Counted from the stretch's first letter, positions 1-9,895 are shown. The stretch: 38,165 nucleotides of DNA from Chara braunii (GCA_003427395.1 BFEA01000753.1:523027-561191); one strand, 5' to 3'. Notes: generated by a model not told the origin, from the letters alone. A program made the numbers and translations.

Positions 1-98
1 CAATTTTTATATCCTGCGCCTATACTGGACGACATACCTAGGTCCTATTAGACATCATACGCCGGGTTCATAGTCAACTGAAACAGACAATCCTTCAA

Positions 99-192
99 CC
101 GCCATTTTTGAAACCCCTCTTCTTGTCTCGGGAGCGGCAAGGACTCAAAGCAAAGGCACATACCCGCCATTTTTGAAACCCGTCTTCTTGTC
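99..192. repeat. Short direct repeat, two units about 29 bp
   Basis: Units at about 99-127 and 164-192 share CCGCCATTTTTGAAACCC followed by TCTTCTTGTC with one substitution. The spacing is 65 bp. Nothing coding is visible in 1-246. Confidence 0.7.
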
Positions 193-246
193 CCACCTGC
201 GACGATGAGAGGATCAAGATGAAGAAGAGCCAGGCCTACTTAGGGG

Positions 247-284
247 CTGTCTCTTATACACATCTAGATGTGTATAAGAGACAG
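247..284. other. Nextera mate-pair junction adapter (assembly artefact)
   Basis: Positions 247-265 read CTGTCTCTTATACACATCT, the Tn5 mosaic-end transposase adapter, and 266-284 are its exact reverse complement. Head-to-head joining of two such 19-mers is the circularisation junction left in Nextera mate-pair libraries. The 38-bp perfect palindrome is therefore technical, not genomic. The sequence to its left and right may not be adjacent in the genome. An apparent ORF beginning at 268 (first residues MCIRDS) is a by-product of reading through the adapter. Confidence 0.97.
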
Positions 285-720
285 CACACACACACACATA
301 GGAGAGTGGAACACCAAATCAGAAATTGTCAGTAAGGGAACTCGAATCCCGAAAGTTTTCCCGACAAGCTCGTTTCTCTTTTTTTTTTTGGAAATGAAAA
401 GGAAAGGAGAAGTAAAGGAAAGCTGCGCGATCCCCGCCGTGATGCCATTTGGCTATCATCAAGGCCATTTCTCGACTGTCTGGAAAATGCCGACTACTTC
501 TGCTGCCCAAAGCGCGGGGTCACGGGAAGCAATTAAAAAAAAAAACGGAAAAAAGGAGCTCGGGGTCATGGAGAGGGAAGGAGGGAAAAAGGAAAAAAAA
601 AGTGGTGAACTCGGTACATCAACGAACTGTTGAGATAATCAGATCAACAGAATGGGAAGAAAAAGGGAAAAGAAGGGAGAGAAAAGGAAGCTTGGGGTAA
701 TGGAAAGCAGAAGAAAAGAG

Positions 721-752
<32 letters not shown>

Positions 753-860
753 GTAGGAGGTGGGGGGGGCGGTGGGGAGAGAGGGAAACGGAAACAAGGA
801 GGAGAGAGGGCAATACGAATGCAGACGGGGAGAAGCAGAGTTCCAGTCCGGGAGGTCCTA
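285..860. other. Purine-rich non-coding stretch
   Basis: After a short CA run the segment is strongly A/G biased on the plus strand, with a poly-A tract at about 719-746 and a G run near 765-772. Reading frames through it are low-complexity K/E/R or their complement and carry no recognisable domain. Because of the adapter at 247-284, linkage of this segment to 1-246 is uncertain. Confidence 0.6.
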
Positions 861-954
861 GAGTATACTCACACTAGGAATCTGCTGGATGTATCTGACC
901 TAAATTACGGCTGGGCTGCGGTGTATCTGACAGCAAGCACGTCCAGAGATCAGT
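861..954 (+). repeat. Left copy of diverged direct repeat flanking the foldback
   Basis: About 94 bp beginning with a TCACACTAGGA-type motif and ending in CGTCCAGAGATCAGT. It matches 1539-1630 in the same orientation with scattered substitutions and small indels. The two copies bracket the long inverted repeat at 975-1438. Confidence 0.7.
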
Positions 955-974
955 CGAGAAATTCACACACGGCC

Positions 975-1438
975 TCAAGGAGCAATCTGCTGAAGAACGA
1001 GTGAAGGACTTGGAATAGACACCAGAAAAGAAGAGCAATGACCCAGATTTTAAAAAGATAGGGGGTTTGGGGGGGGGGGGGAGGGATAATTAGGGGCGTC
1101 TACTGCGTCATCAGTCTAGTCCGGCAATAAATTTCAGTACGAAATGACATCGATCTGAAACATCAAGAAAGAGTGAAACTCTCAGTCTATATATAAATGA
1201 CTGAAAGAATCTCAACGATCTGGCTCGAATATATATAGACTGAGAGAGTTCCACTCTTTCTTGATGTTTCAGATCGATGTCATTTCGTACTCAAATTTAT
1301 CGCTGGCTATACTGATTGATGGAATAGAAGACGCTCACTATTTCTTGCCGCCTGTCTTTTAAGAATGTGGATCATTTCTCTTCTTTTCTGGTTTCAATTT
1401 CAAGTCCTTCACTCGTTCTTCAACAGATTGCTTCATGA
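975..1438. repeat. Long inverted repeat (foldback element)
   Basis: The left arm at about 975-1195 is complementary to the right arm at about 1229-1438 over roughly 210 bp, by eye around 90 percent. The loop is only about 33 bp. Shared blocks include GAACGAGTGAAGGACTTG, ACCAGAAAAGAAGAG and GACATCGATCTGAAACATCA. A G-rich run near 1065-1083 in the left arm has no counterpart on the right. A transcript from either strand would form a near-perfect hairpin, so this is a MITE/foldback element or, less likely, a young inverted-repeat small-RNA locus. No coding potential is seen. Confidence 0.85.
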
Positions 1439-1481
1439 GATTTTATTTAGAGAATAAGAATATCTACATACATACACATAT

Positions 1482-1507
1482 NAAAAAAAAAAAAAAAAAA
1501 AAAAAAA
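1482..1507 (+). other. Ambiguous base followed by poly-A run
   Basis: A single N at 1482 precedes about 25 A residues. It may be a gap closed at a homopolymer or a retroposed poly-A tail. The true length is unreliable. Confidence 0.7.
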
Positions 1508-1538
1508 GCCGAAAGGGTCGTGATCCCGAGCATTCAGG

Positions 1539-1630
1539 GCGTATTCACACTAGGACTTTTTCTGGACGAATCTGACTGCAATTACGGTCGGGCGTGGCTG
1601 CATCTGACCGCAATTACGTCCAGAGCTCAG
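1539..1630 (+). repeat. Right copy of diverged direct repeat flanking the foldback
   Basis: Same-orientation partner of 861-954. It contains internal half-palindromic elements (CTGGACG and CGTCCAG, and two CTGAC(C/T)GCAATTACG blocks) that could themselves fold. Confidence 0.7.
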
Positions 1631-1887
1631 TATAAAAAGTCGTAGACTGAGTATATCGCCTTAGCCGTTCGGCCGGCAAACAGCAGAAAACAATAAATAA
1701 AATGAGCGCGAGATGTCCTGGAAGAAGATTGACTATTGATTCGCTGTTGAGCGAAACGCAGCTGGGAAGGTGACACGTGGCGCCCTGATGAGGAAGAAGA
1801 CGAGAAGCCAGCATCGGCGAGAACTAACTTATCAGACCATCCCACGTGGCAAATTATCGATAAACAGACCTGAGTTCGAATCCTGTA

Positions 1888-1893
1888 ACTTAC
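1888..1893 (-). other. 5' splice site of the exon at 1894-2310
   Basis: On the minus strand the exon ends ...CCTTTG and the next bases are GTAAGTT, a strong plant-type donor. The reading frame runs on into low-complexity Ser/Arg sequence without domain character. No convincing acceptor or second exon is seen down to position 1; the adapter at 247-284 may have cut the locus. Confidence 0.75.
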
Positions 1894-2310
1894 CAAAGGG
1901 GTGACCGTGGGCGTGCCTACGGGGGCAGCGGGTGTCGCTGGCGAGGGTGGGGCCGGCGGCGGGTTTCCCGCCACTACCGCCGCTTCAGACTCCTCAATGG
2001 TCGGTCTAACTCGCGCGCCGGGCTCCGCGACGGAACACACAGGGCATGGCTGCTTTCTCCCGCCATATCGCCGTGGAAATTTCCAGCCAAATTTGCTCGT
2101 GGAGGAAGCGGCCGCAGCGTCCAGCGCCTGCTTTCCGCCGAACAGCGACGAGCGTAGGCTCGCACATGTCCCGCCATTGCCATGCACCTTGACGGGGGCT
2201 AAAAATTCCCGCCCTTTGACAGTTGATAGAGACGAAGAAGTCGCCGATGAGCTCAATGCCGTGGCTGCTGCGGCGCCATTCACCGCGGCCAGGGACGCCT
2301 GTGCTGCCAT
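1894..2310 (-). CDS. First exon of a probable plastid-targeted protein (partial)
   Basis: The ATG at 2310-2308 opens 139 codons ending exactly at a codon boundary before GTAAGT (phase 0). The N-terminus is rich in Ala, Ser and Thr and poor in acidic residues (MAAQASLAAVNGAAAATAL onward). It is followed by basic residues (KFGWKFPRRYGGRKQ), CPVCSVAEPG, and then a Pro/Ala-rich linker (NPPPAPPSPATPAAP). That order is typical of a chloroplast transit peptide, a processing region near VCSVAE, and the flexible start of a mature protein. ELIP-type light-harvesting-like proteins share the plan of transit peptide plus Pro-rich linker before the first membrane helix, and G-boxes upstream would fit, but no diagnostic domain is present, so this is only a possibility. 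GTG at 2316 extends the frame by two codons; the ATG is the better start. Later exons are missing from the window. Confidence 0.65.
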
Positions 2311-2318
2311 TGTCACCT

Positions 2319-2321
<3 letters not shown>

Positions 2322-2372
<51 letters not shown>
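2322..2372. repeat. (CT/GA)n microsatellite in the probable 5' leader
   Basis: About 25 uninterrupted CT units on the plus strand, so GA-rich in the sense of the exon at 1894-2310. It lies 12 bp upstream of the predicted ATG, consistent with a 5' untranslated region. Confidence 0.95.
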
Positions 2373-2375
<3 letters not shown>

Positions 2376-2411
2376 CCCCCCGGTCTCAACCGAGCTGAGC
2401 TGACCTGAGCT

Positions 2412-2447
2412 CACGTGGCAGATCCCACGTGGCCGAAATGACGTGGC
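2412..2447 (-). promoter_or_regulatory. Cluster of three G-box/ABRE-like motifs
   Basis: CACGTGGC at 2412-2419 and 2426-2433, and GACGTGGC at 2440-2447, spaced 14 bp start to start. The ACGTGGC core is the plant ABRE/G-box bound by bZIP (ABF, HY5-type) and bHLH factors. The cluster lies 102-137 bp upstream of the start codon of the minus-strand exon. An ABA- or light-responsive promoter is inferred. No TATA box is evident between it and the ATG. Confidence 0.65.
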
Positions 2448-2864
2448 AGCTGCTCGTCGTGTGACGACAAACAGCCGCCGTCCAACGAGCACTACAGCCA
2501 ACCTACAGAGGCCACCTACTACACACTATACCACCTTTTCCCGCTCTCTTCCGGAGAACATTCGTCCTCCTATCCGCCGGGTGGTCACTGGGGGCTGAAT
2601 GAGTGAGATCTTCCCGTTCGAGGGCACCAGCGACGTCAGTTTTCTCATCGCCTTTCCACTGGGAACCCGCGGGAGGGGGAACTGCGTGCCTTTTGATTGG
2701 GAACTACTTCCATCTCGGCGATTGGACATCGGATGCTTGAACTCCATTGGTCCGCGAGATAACCCAGATCTGCCGATGGGCCCAGCTCAGTTGACACGTC
2801 CATGAACTGTGTGAAATACAGGCCCTAAGTTCGAATCAATGAAGTAAAATAAAAATATAAAAAT
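2448..2864. other. Upstream region, no further feature recognised
   Basis: Moderately GC-rich unique-looking DNA between the G-box cluster and the SINE. It is probably distal promoter of the minus-strand exon. The frames here are short and show no domain. Confidence 0.5.
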
Positions 2865-3827
2865 AACAATGAAGATCTGAGCAGGCGGCCTGGCTCAGTT
2901 GGTTAGGCACGCAAGTGGCCTTCAGGAGGTCGTGGGTTCGATCCCCTCTGACCCACCTCCGGGGCACTCTTGCTGCCAACCAGCTGAGATAGTCGGCTTG
3001 CTGCCCCCGTTCGGTGTTAGGGGTCTGGTGTGTGTGTGTGTGTGTGTGGTGTTGTGTGCAGTGTGTGTGAGACTGCTGGTCATTGAGACTGCTGTTAGAC
3101 AGTGGGGGCAGCGGAAATAGACGGGAGGCGCAGCTACTGGCAAAATGGTTCGCTGGGCCGCAGGAGGGGGAAGTAGATGGGAGGCGCAGCTACTGGCAAA
3201 ATGGTTCTCTGGGCCGCCAGTGGGGGAAGTAGATGGGAGGCGCAGCTACTGCCAAAATGCTTATCTGCCCCCCCACGGGCGGCCCCACTCTACTCCGTCA
3301 CCACCACCAATTAGGGCAAGGTTGTGAGAGTTAGCGATGCTTGTGCCTGTATAGTAGATAGGAGGCGCAGCTACTGGCAAAATCCTTATCTGCCCCCCCA
3401 CACGAGCGGCCCCATTCTACTCCCTGACCACCGCCAATTAGGGTGAGGTTGTGAGAGGTAGCGATGCTTGCAGGGGTCCCCTGTATAGGCTTAGGAGTAG
3501 TGGTAGGTAGGTACGGAAAGATGAAATTGAAAGAAGAAGAATCTAGCTTAGTTCTTGGGACAAAAAAAAAAGAAAAAAAACAATCAAGATCCGATGGACG
3601 CGGGGGAAGTAGATGGGAGGTGCAGCTACTGGCAAAATGTTTAGCTGCCCCACCCTACTCGCTGACCACCGCCGATTAAGGGGGGGGGGTGCAGGAGGTA
3701 TCCATCCTTGCAGGGGTCCTCTGTATAGGCTTAGGAGTAGTGGTAGGTCTGAGGGAAAGGTGAAATTGAAAGGAGAATCTAGCTTAGTTTTTGGGACAGG
3801 CGAAAGAAAAAAACAATCAAGATCTGA
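2865..3827 (+). mobile_element. tRNA-headed SINE with internally duplicated body
   Basis: The head at 2881-2950 carries a Pol III box A (TGGCTCAGTTGG, 2891-2902) and box B (GGTTCGATCCC, 2935-2945) with 44 bp between starts, as in tRNA-derived SINEs. It does not fold as a genuine tRNA. A TG run (3030-3048) and a body containing GGAGGCGCAGCTACTGGCAA repeated five times follow (about 3125, 3180, 3237, 3362 and 3617). Two copies of a longer module end in A-rich tails at about 3562-3580 and 3804-3813. AACAATGAAGATCTGA precedes the head (2865-2880) and AACAATCAAGATCTGA follows the last tail (3812-3827), a 15/16 candidate target-site duplication. A related string at 3579-3594 follows the inner tail, so a second insertion or tandem duplication inside the element is possible. 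Confidence 0.8.
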
Positions 3828-4366
3828 TGGATGCGACATTTGAGGTCGGCTCCCAAGATTTGTGCCTCTAAGAGGTCGGGTCCAAGATTTGTTCCTCCAA
3901 GAGCATAGTCACACTACCGTTTTTAGCCCTAATAGTGTACGAGGTCACTATGGTTGCACCTGAACACTGGAAGTCTCCCCAAATATAGTTATAATGATTG
4001 TGTGTTCTATTCGGGTGAAGAGAGAGATTTGGGGGTCTAATTGCGAATCCGATACACGCAGGATACACCCAGGATGGACCCTAATAGTTGCCAAATACAC
4101 CCAGAGGAGGTTTTTTTTTATAAGACATAGACCCCTTTTATATTTTGGGAGGGCACCAGTCCGGTTGCTAATACCCGACAAGCAAAAGATAATGATTACA
4201 AATCAATAATGTCAAGGTTTCCTCAGGGTCAACCATAGGTAGCGGGGGACTATTTGAAGTACTCAGTCTTATCATGTAACACTAAGGATAATGCATGGAA
4301 CCACTTACCAACTACCAGCATATTGCAAATCGTTAGAAAATTGGCACAAAAACCAAAGCACGAAAA

Positions 4367-4367
<1 letters not shown>
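3828..4367. other. Unassigned DNA with a short tandem repeat
   Basis: About 3841-3900 holds two imperfect units beginning GAGGTCGG and containing CAAGATTTGT. The rest, including TCACACTA-containing sequence near 3908 that resembles the motif at 861 and 1539, has no recognisable gene. Confidence 0.5.

Positions 4368-4403
<36 letters not shown>
4368..4403. repeat. (AAC)n microsatellite
   Basis: About twelve AAC/CAA units in an A-rich context. Confidence 0.95.
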
Positions 4404-4404
<1 letters not shown>

Positions 4405-4562
4405 CAACTACAAACATCGAGTGACGGCCCCACAGGAAGAGCCCGGCAAAACAAAAAAACAAACAATATAATTAGACACCACATTATCTAACTTACTAAC
4501 CTGAACTCAACAAAATGAAACTAAACTAATTAATAATTTTTACTCAGGACCTTTCAAATATT

Positions 4563-4817
4563 GCAGACTTTGAGAGGGACTATGCCCCTCCTGAGGATGT
4601 TAAGAATCCTTAGGAGAGGCTGGTTGGTTTTGCACAATGAGTGCCTGCTTAAAAACATATCGCTTACAACTATAATCAAAAGTATCAAAAGATGGAAAGG
4701 GAGCCCAGACACGTGCCAAGAAGGACTAAGTAATTGGAATGGTTCAGTGCTTTTGCAAAAAATCCGCTTGTATGCTCTGCTGAATATTAAGAAGAGTCAA
4801 CCGTTGTACATAAATAA
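4563..4817 (+). pseudogene. Possible protein relic with in-frame stops
   Basis: The frame starting at GCA 4563 reads protein-like blocks separated by stops: ADFERDYAPPEDVKNP, ERLVGFAQ, KHIAYNYNQKYQKMEREPR and LEWFSAFAKNPLVCSAEY. Interruptions include TAG, TGA and TAA codons. The composition looks like a former coding region rather than random AT-rich DNA, but I do not recognise the family. It could be a transposase or gene fragment. No start, splice site or domain is secure. Confidence 0.3.
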
Positions 4818-7800
4818 GCGATGAAGTTTTATTTTTGTCGCACGAAGGTACTCTTGATGGTCCAGAAAACTGCTAAAATAGCAACACGGATCTGTTCAGA
4901 AACATAAAACCAAGTATTCGAATTTGAATTGACAATAACTCCAAGCAATACATTTGTTGCCATATCATATGACTTAGTAGAGAGTTCATCGAATTGCAAT
5001 GATTTCTTCTGCATACCATTGGGAGTCACCATTCATGTAGCAAATTGAAGGAAAAACTTACAAGCGGAGTACTTACCTTAAAATGAAGAAACTGTCATAT
5101 CCTTTTACGTCCTCTTTGTGGAAGGACCAATATTGAGACCAAATTCCCACTATTAATTATGACTCTTCGCTCATTCAGCTGCAGGGAGTGTCCCAAGTCT
5201 TTATACTCTGATTCACAGGTTCAAGTTGGGACTTCAACCCATCATTGGGAATATTTCAAGTTAATATCTGAAAAATTCCTTGGTGTGGGTGAATTGGCAA
5301 TTCTAACTCATTATGAAATTTCAAGTTTGGAAAATTGCATCTGGAAAACCCAGTGGTCCAGAATAGCTTGTAGATTGTTATCATTAATTTTCTCCAAATT
5401 GAATGTGTGTGAGGAGTATGTATATGAGTTTCATTAAGAACTTGAAAGTCCTTAAGACTTAAGGGTGCGTTACAGTGGCGAATTCGCCCTCACCACACCT
5501 CATTTCTCCTTCCACACAACCTTTCAAATGAAGATAACTTCCTCTCTGTCTGGCCAGAGTCAGTTTCCCTCAAATTCAGTCCAGCTTGGTGAGAGAGCAA
5601 ATGACGAGTTTGTCCCTCTTCGGGGGGGAACGACCATATAAGGACTCGGACTTTAATGGGATTAGTGCTTGCAACATCAAGTTGTTGGATTGAATGAATC
5701 AGTTATGAAATAACAACAGTTGAGCTTGTCTATAAGAACGATCTATGCGACAACCCACCATCTCTAGATCAAGAGGATCGTAGGGCGAACTAGAAAGCAG
5801 TGATTCAGAATCGCTCTCGGTGATGAGGAGAACTTCTTACAACAACTTTTACTACATGTAGGGGATAAAAACCATTTTTGTTTCACTTTTGTCCTTGTGA
5901 CCAACCCATCAGGTGTAGGTAGGCAGTTGTAATTAATTTGTGTTTCGATGTTGGCATCCATGTCACTCCCAAGAATGGGCGAGTCCTTAGTTCCTCGTTC
6001 CTTTATTGTTTTGTCATTCGGACTAAATCTATTACAGACACAATATCTTTGTTTGATAGTGTATTGTCATAACTACATTCTCTTTCTTTCGTTAGCTTCA
6101 AGCGATCATGCCCATTGTGTTGGATTAAATGGTAGGAAACAAATCGAAGTAATTGACTTATAGACATAGTTTTTTTTCACCGTCTTCTACTTTCCCCACT
6201 CTCACGAGGTGATACCAGTTCACTATCCGATCAAGTTCTTCGTTCCGTACCAGTTTTTACCATCTAGCTCTGAGATGGGCAGAATCGTGTTCTTCCATGT
6301 AAGTGTCAACCCTCTTCCTTGACTCCACTCAATAACCTTTATGGGAAAATAAAGATTTGCATGGAGAACGACTCGGTCCTCATCTTCCACCATGGGTTGT
6401 TTTTAAGTAGATTCACCCAGGTCAGAGTAATTGCCTCTTGTAGCTGCAGCAGTTCCCAACCACCAGGACTCACTATAAAAGGAGTCTGTTTAAGATCGTC
6501 ATGCAGGAAATGTCAGTGCTTATAGTCAAATCGAGATTCAAGACCACCCAACACACATTTGACAACCTGCAGGCAAGAGAATACATAATAATGTACCTTA
6601 AATCCTGAATCAAAACCGCGTAGGACAAATGACTGCACATAACGTTTATTGAAGATGACACTAACACACCAATGTCAGTGAAGAACCAAAAAATCTTGGA
6701 AGCATAAGGTCAGTTCTCTAAACTTGAAAAATAGTTGGGCTGAAGAAAATAATGGCAGAAATAAATGACTCCCAACTACAACGGAAAAATTAGAGGATGA
6801 ACGAATGAAAGTTGACGTACTGGCCTACATCTTTCATCTTCGTCCCCCAGTCGACTGTGTCCCTCTCCTTTCTTCTATTTTCTGGTTGACCCCCCTCTCC
6901 CAAACCATCTTCCACAACACTCGATGTGAGCAGCGTCCTTCCTCCTCGTCTTCTCCAATTGCGGATTCAACAAGCTAAAGATTCTGAGGTGCAGACAACG
7001 GACAAAGAGGGCATAATACATGATGAGGGAAGACGAAAAAGCGATGCAAGACACCTCAAACCAAAATTTAAAAATATATAACAATCGTGACAGACAATGT
7101 AAGGGGAAGGGGTGACCCGAGACTCGTAATAACAAAAGAAAAATGAAGTTTAGGGCAGTGCTCGATATAGATAACATGAAAAGGGAAGGGGTATAAGACC
7201 TGGTCCCAGACAGAGGTTATCACGAAACGGACGTCATACCTTCTTTCCAGCCGAGTCTTAGCATGGATAAGACAATTCGACAATGAACCCAGTTTTCAGC
7301 AGAAGTTGCTTCACACCGAAAGACTGGTGCTATCTACCCAAAAATACCTCAATCTTGGTGGTTCGTTTATCACCACCAACATAGAGGTTCCGCAAGTGAT
7401 GTTTTATTTATAAAAAAAAAAGTAACAGTCTCACACATTTAAGATGAAGATGCGCAAACCCAAAAGGTTGCACAATGCATATATAAATGCAGACATATCT
7501 CAAGCACTGTCAAAACACAGAGGAGATATAAGAGCTAACAAAATCACAGATGTGCCTTGACAAGAAAAGACTTATGAATCAAGGTCAAAACTTGAACTAA
7601 TGAAACTACCCGTTCAAGAAGATGTTGTATCCAAAAGTGGTGAGAATATGCTCGAGAGAGAGTGTGAGAACACACACTGGGTTCTCTTATAGGGAGATGG
7701 TCTTAGGGCCGCCTCTTCAGCCTACAGCAGACCACCAATGTGAAATTTAAGTACTACTAATCTTTTTACTCATGACAACAACAATATTACCATCCCTTAA

Positions 7801-7930
7801 ACCATAGCGGATCAACTGTTACAGGAGCAAGGGGGGGGGAGGAATAACTTCGAAAGGTATGAAAGTCGATAGTAAAACACCTCATTCAAAAATAAACTAT
7901 GAAGATAACTTGAAGGGTAAAATTAAAAAA
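4818..7930. other. AT-rich DNA without recognised genes
   Basis: Both strands hold only short frames with no domain character. Donor-like GTAAGT occurs on the minus strand near 5075-5080, but no exon chain can be supported. A G run lies at about 7831-7839. No RNA gene was recognised. Confidence 0.5.
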
Positions 7931-7935
7931 AAATT

Positions 7936-8056
7936 ATAATATGAAGGATGTGAGTAGTAAAACATTGTTAGACAACCCACATAAGAAGGTTTTACAGTAA
8001 ATTAGTTGAGTTTTACAGTAATATGAAGGATGTGAGTAATAAAACATTGTTAGACA
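7936..8056 (+). repeat. Short direct repeat, two units about 38 bp
   Basis: TAATATGAAGGATGTGAGTA and the following AAAACATTGTTAGACA occur at about 7937-7973 and 8019-8056 with one substitution. GTTTTACAGTAA also occurs twice between them (7989-8000 and 8010-8021). Confidence 0.85.
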
Positions 8057-8507
8057 CACCTCTGAAATACCGACGATAATGATAACGATAACGCAATTGT
8101 TTGATAAATATATATTATTATTGTCATGACAATCCGTTAGTAGCATTTTTAACACCTCTTTCACCGTCCGTCAACAACTTCTTCAACTCTATCCTTCGCA
8201 TTTCATTCTACTCATCATTGATATACAACACATAATTCATGAAAACCAAAAGAAAAAAAAAGTATAGTTTGCACGAAACTTATTGAAGGTTATGAGAATA
8301 TAATTTTTAGGCCTCTTCGGGAGCAAAATTATGCGTGAAGGCGCATTAACCCGAGTTTTACTGTTAACTTTGAAAATCGATTTATTATCCTATAAACCAA
8401 TTTTGTCATAGTCTGACTTTTTATCCTCAAAAGTGTCATATCTGCTCTATTCTTTGCCTTTTTTTTCAACAAACGATTAAAAACCTTGTCTTTTTTATCT
8501 CTAAATT

Positions 8508-8618
8508 AAAAGTTTTACTAGTAAGTTTTCATTCTCTTAAAAAAACTTTGGTTTTCTTGTTTTGTTTGATTTTCACGAATCCAGTATTATAGATATTGAA
8601 GTAGGTAAGTAGGTCACT
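8508..8618 (+). repeat. First copy of a roughly 110-bp direct repeat
   Basis: Shares GTAAGTTTTCATTCT, TTTTCACGAATCC and TTGAAGTAGGTAAGTAGGTC with 9425-9534 in the same orientation. The two copies lie about 900 bp apart, and the second stands immediately before the ribozyme locus. Confidence 0.85.
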
Positions 8619-9140
8619 GTATGCAGATAGAAAGAATATGAGGCAAGAAGAAAAGAAGATAGGGAAGTTGGGAGGCAAGTAGGTATGTATATAGGGAGAC
8701 ACGAGGGAAATACGAATGCAAACAAGCAGAAATAGGGAGGTAGATAGGGCGACACGACAATGAGTACACAGAAAGGAAGGCATGAAGGTAGCCATATTGA
8801 CAAACAAGTTGGCATACAAGGCTCCTGACACACAAGTAGGAAGATATATAGATAAGAAAGCAAAAAGGTAGATGAGGCAAGAAGGTTATGAGACAACGAG
8901 AATGGTGGGGGGGACAACTTATTTTATTCACCTAAATTTGATTTGTTTTTTAATATAACCTATTTAACATGTCTAACCGAGCCTTTAAAACTGATTGTAC
9001 TCATATACGTACCTAACTACCTATCTACCTATTTGCCTACCTAACTGTGTAACCTACATATCTTCTTGATATCTACTTGCCTACCTAACTGCCTAACCTC
9101 TGTATCCTCTTCCTATCTATTTGGCTAACTATCTACCTAC
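8600..9140. repeat. Degenerate GGTA/TACC tracts in opposite orientation
   Basis: 8600-8890 is rich in GTAGGTA/AGGCAAG units on the plus strand, and 9005-9140 in CTACCTA/TGCCTACC units, its complement. They form a loose inverted pair around an AT-rich centre. The frames through them are low complexity and not genes. Confidence 0.65.
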
Positions 9141-9424
9141 ACATTTATTCATATAACTTTGCATATTGTAAAGTTTTTTCCATGAATATGAATAATCAAT
9201 TTTGCTACACCAGCCTACATGAATTATCAATTTTGAGATTTTTTTTTTTATGATGGACATTTCTCAAGTTCACATAAATAGATCAAAGTGCACAAAAAAT
9301 TATTTCAATTTCACTAAAAGAAAAACAATATTATGAATGAGATAATCAAGTTTGGTGTGCAACTCTCAATTCACTTACTAAGTTGACACTTGAAACAATT
9401 TTATTTTTTTTTCCTTCCAAAACA

Positions 9425-9534
9425 GAAGTTTGACTTGTAAGTTTTCATTCTATAAAAAAATGTCTTGTTTTATCGTTTTGTCTTATTTTCACGAATCCGG
9501 GGTTATAGGTGTTGAAGTAGGTAAGTAGGTCACG
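9425..9534 (+). repeat. Second copy of the roughly 110-bp direct repeat
   Basis: Partner of 8508-8618. It ends in GGTAAGTAGGTCAC followed by a run of A residues (9536-9550). Confidence 0.85.
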
Positions 9535-9701
9535 GAAAAAAAAAAAAAAATTTAGGTACCAAAATATTTTTTTGCGGGGTTCGAACCCCTTCGAGTTCGG
9601 GCCCCGTACCGTATGGGGACCTGAACGGCCAAACGTTCGGAGGTCAGCATAGGGGCCTCCGTACGTTCGGCCTGACAACTCCGTGTATATATATATATAT
9701 A

Positions 9702-9740
<39 letters not shown>

Positions 9741-9743
<3 letters not shown>

Positions 9744-9800
9744 GACTGTTGAGGGTTCAGCCTCCTGATGAGTCGGTGAAACTCCGACGAAACAGTTTGT
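9741..9800 (+). ncRNA. Type III hammerhead ribozyme, unit 1
   Basis: All conserved core positions are present: CTGATGA at 9765-9771, GAAA at 9789-9792 and cleavage triplet GTT at 9748-9750. Stem I is GAGG/CCTC (9751-9754 with 9761-9764) closed by loop GTTCAG. Stem II is GTCGG/CCGAC (9772-9776 with 9784-9788) closed by TGAAACT. Stem III pairs GCAGACTG (9741-9748) with CAGTTTGT (9793-9800): 8 bp including two G-U pairs, next to the A15.1-U16.1 pair. Predicted self-cleavage is between 9750 and 9751. The open stem III makes it type III, the topology known from plant retrozymes and viroid-like RNAs. GUU is an allowed though less usual NUH triplet. Activity is untested. Confidence 0.93.
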
Positions 9801-9895
9801 CACAGCCCCTCGTTTGTTATCCTCTTCTCTCTCTCTGCCTGTTTGTGACGATATATATATAGTTTGTGACTATATATATATATATATATATATAT

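Noticed and set aside
268-633. Open frame of 121 codons on the plus strand
   Set aside because: It starts inside the Nextera adapter (MCIRDS) and is otherwise low complexity.
1867-1884. Box-B-like GAGTTCGAATCC as part of a tRNA or SINE
   Set aside because: No box A at the right distance and no cloverleaf; it lies in the predicted intron.
1901-2320. Plus-strand 139-codon frame over the plastid exon
   Set aside because: It is a GC-driven shadow of the minus-strand exon, which has the transit-peptide composition, donor site and promoter motifs.
2881-2952. Functional tRNA gene
   Set aside because: The A and B boxes fit but acceptor and anticodon arms do not pair properly, and the sequence is followed by a repetitive A-tailed body, so it is a SINE head.
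9765-9802. Type I hammerhead reading with cleavage after TTTGTC
   Set aside because: Stem III would be two pairs and the sequences that should form stem I do not pair (first positions A-C and C-U). The type III fold uses all segments with good pairing.
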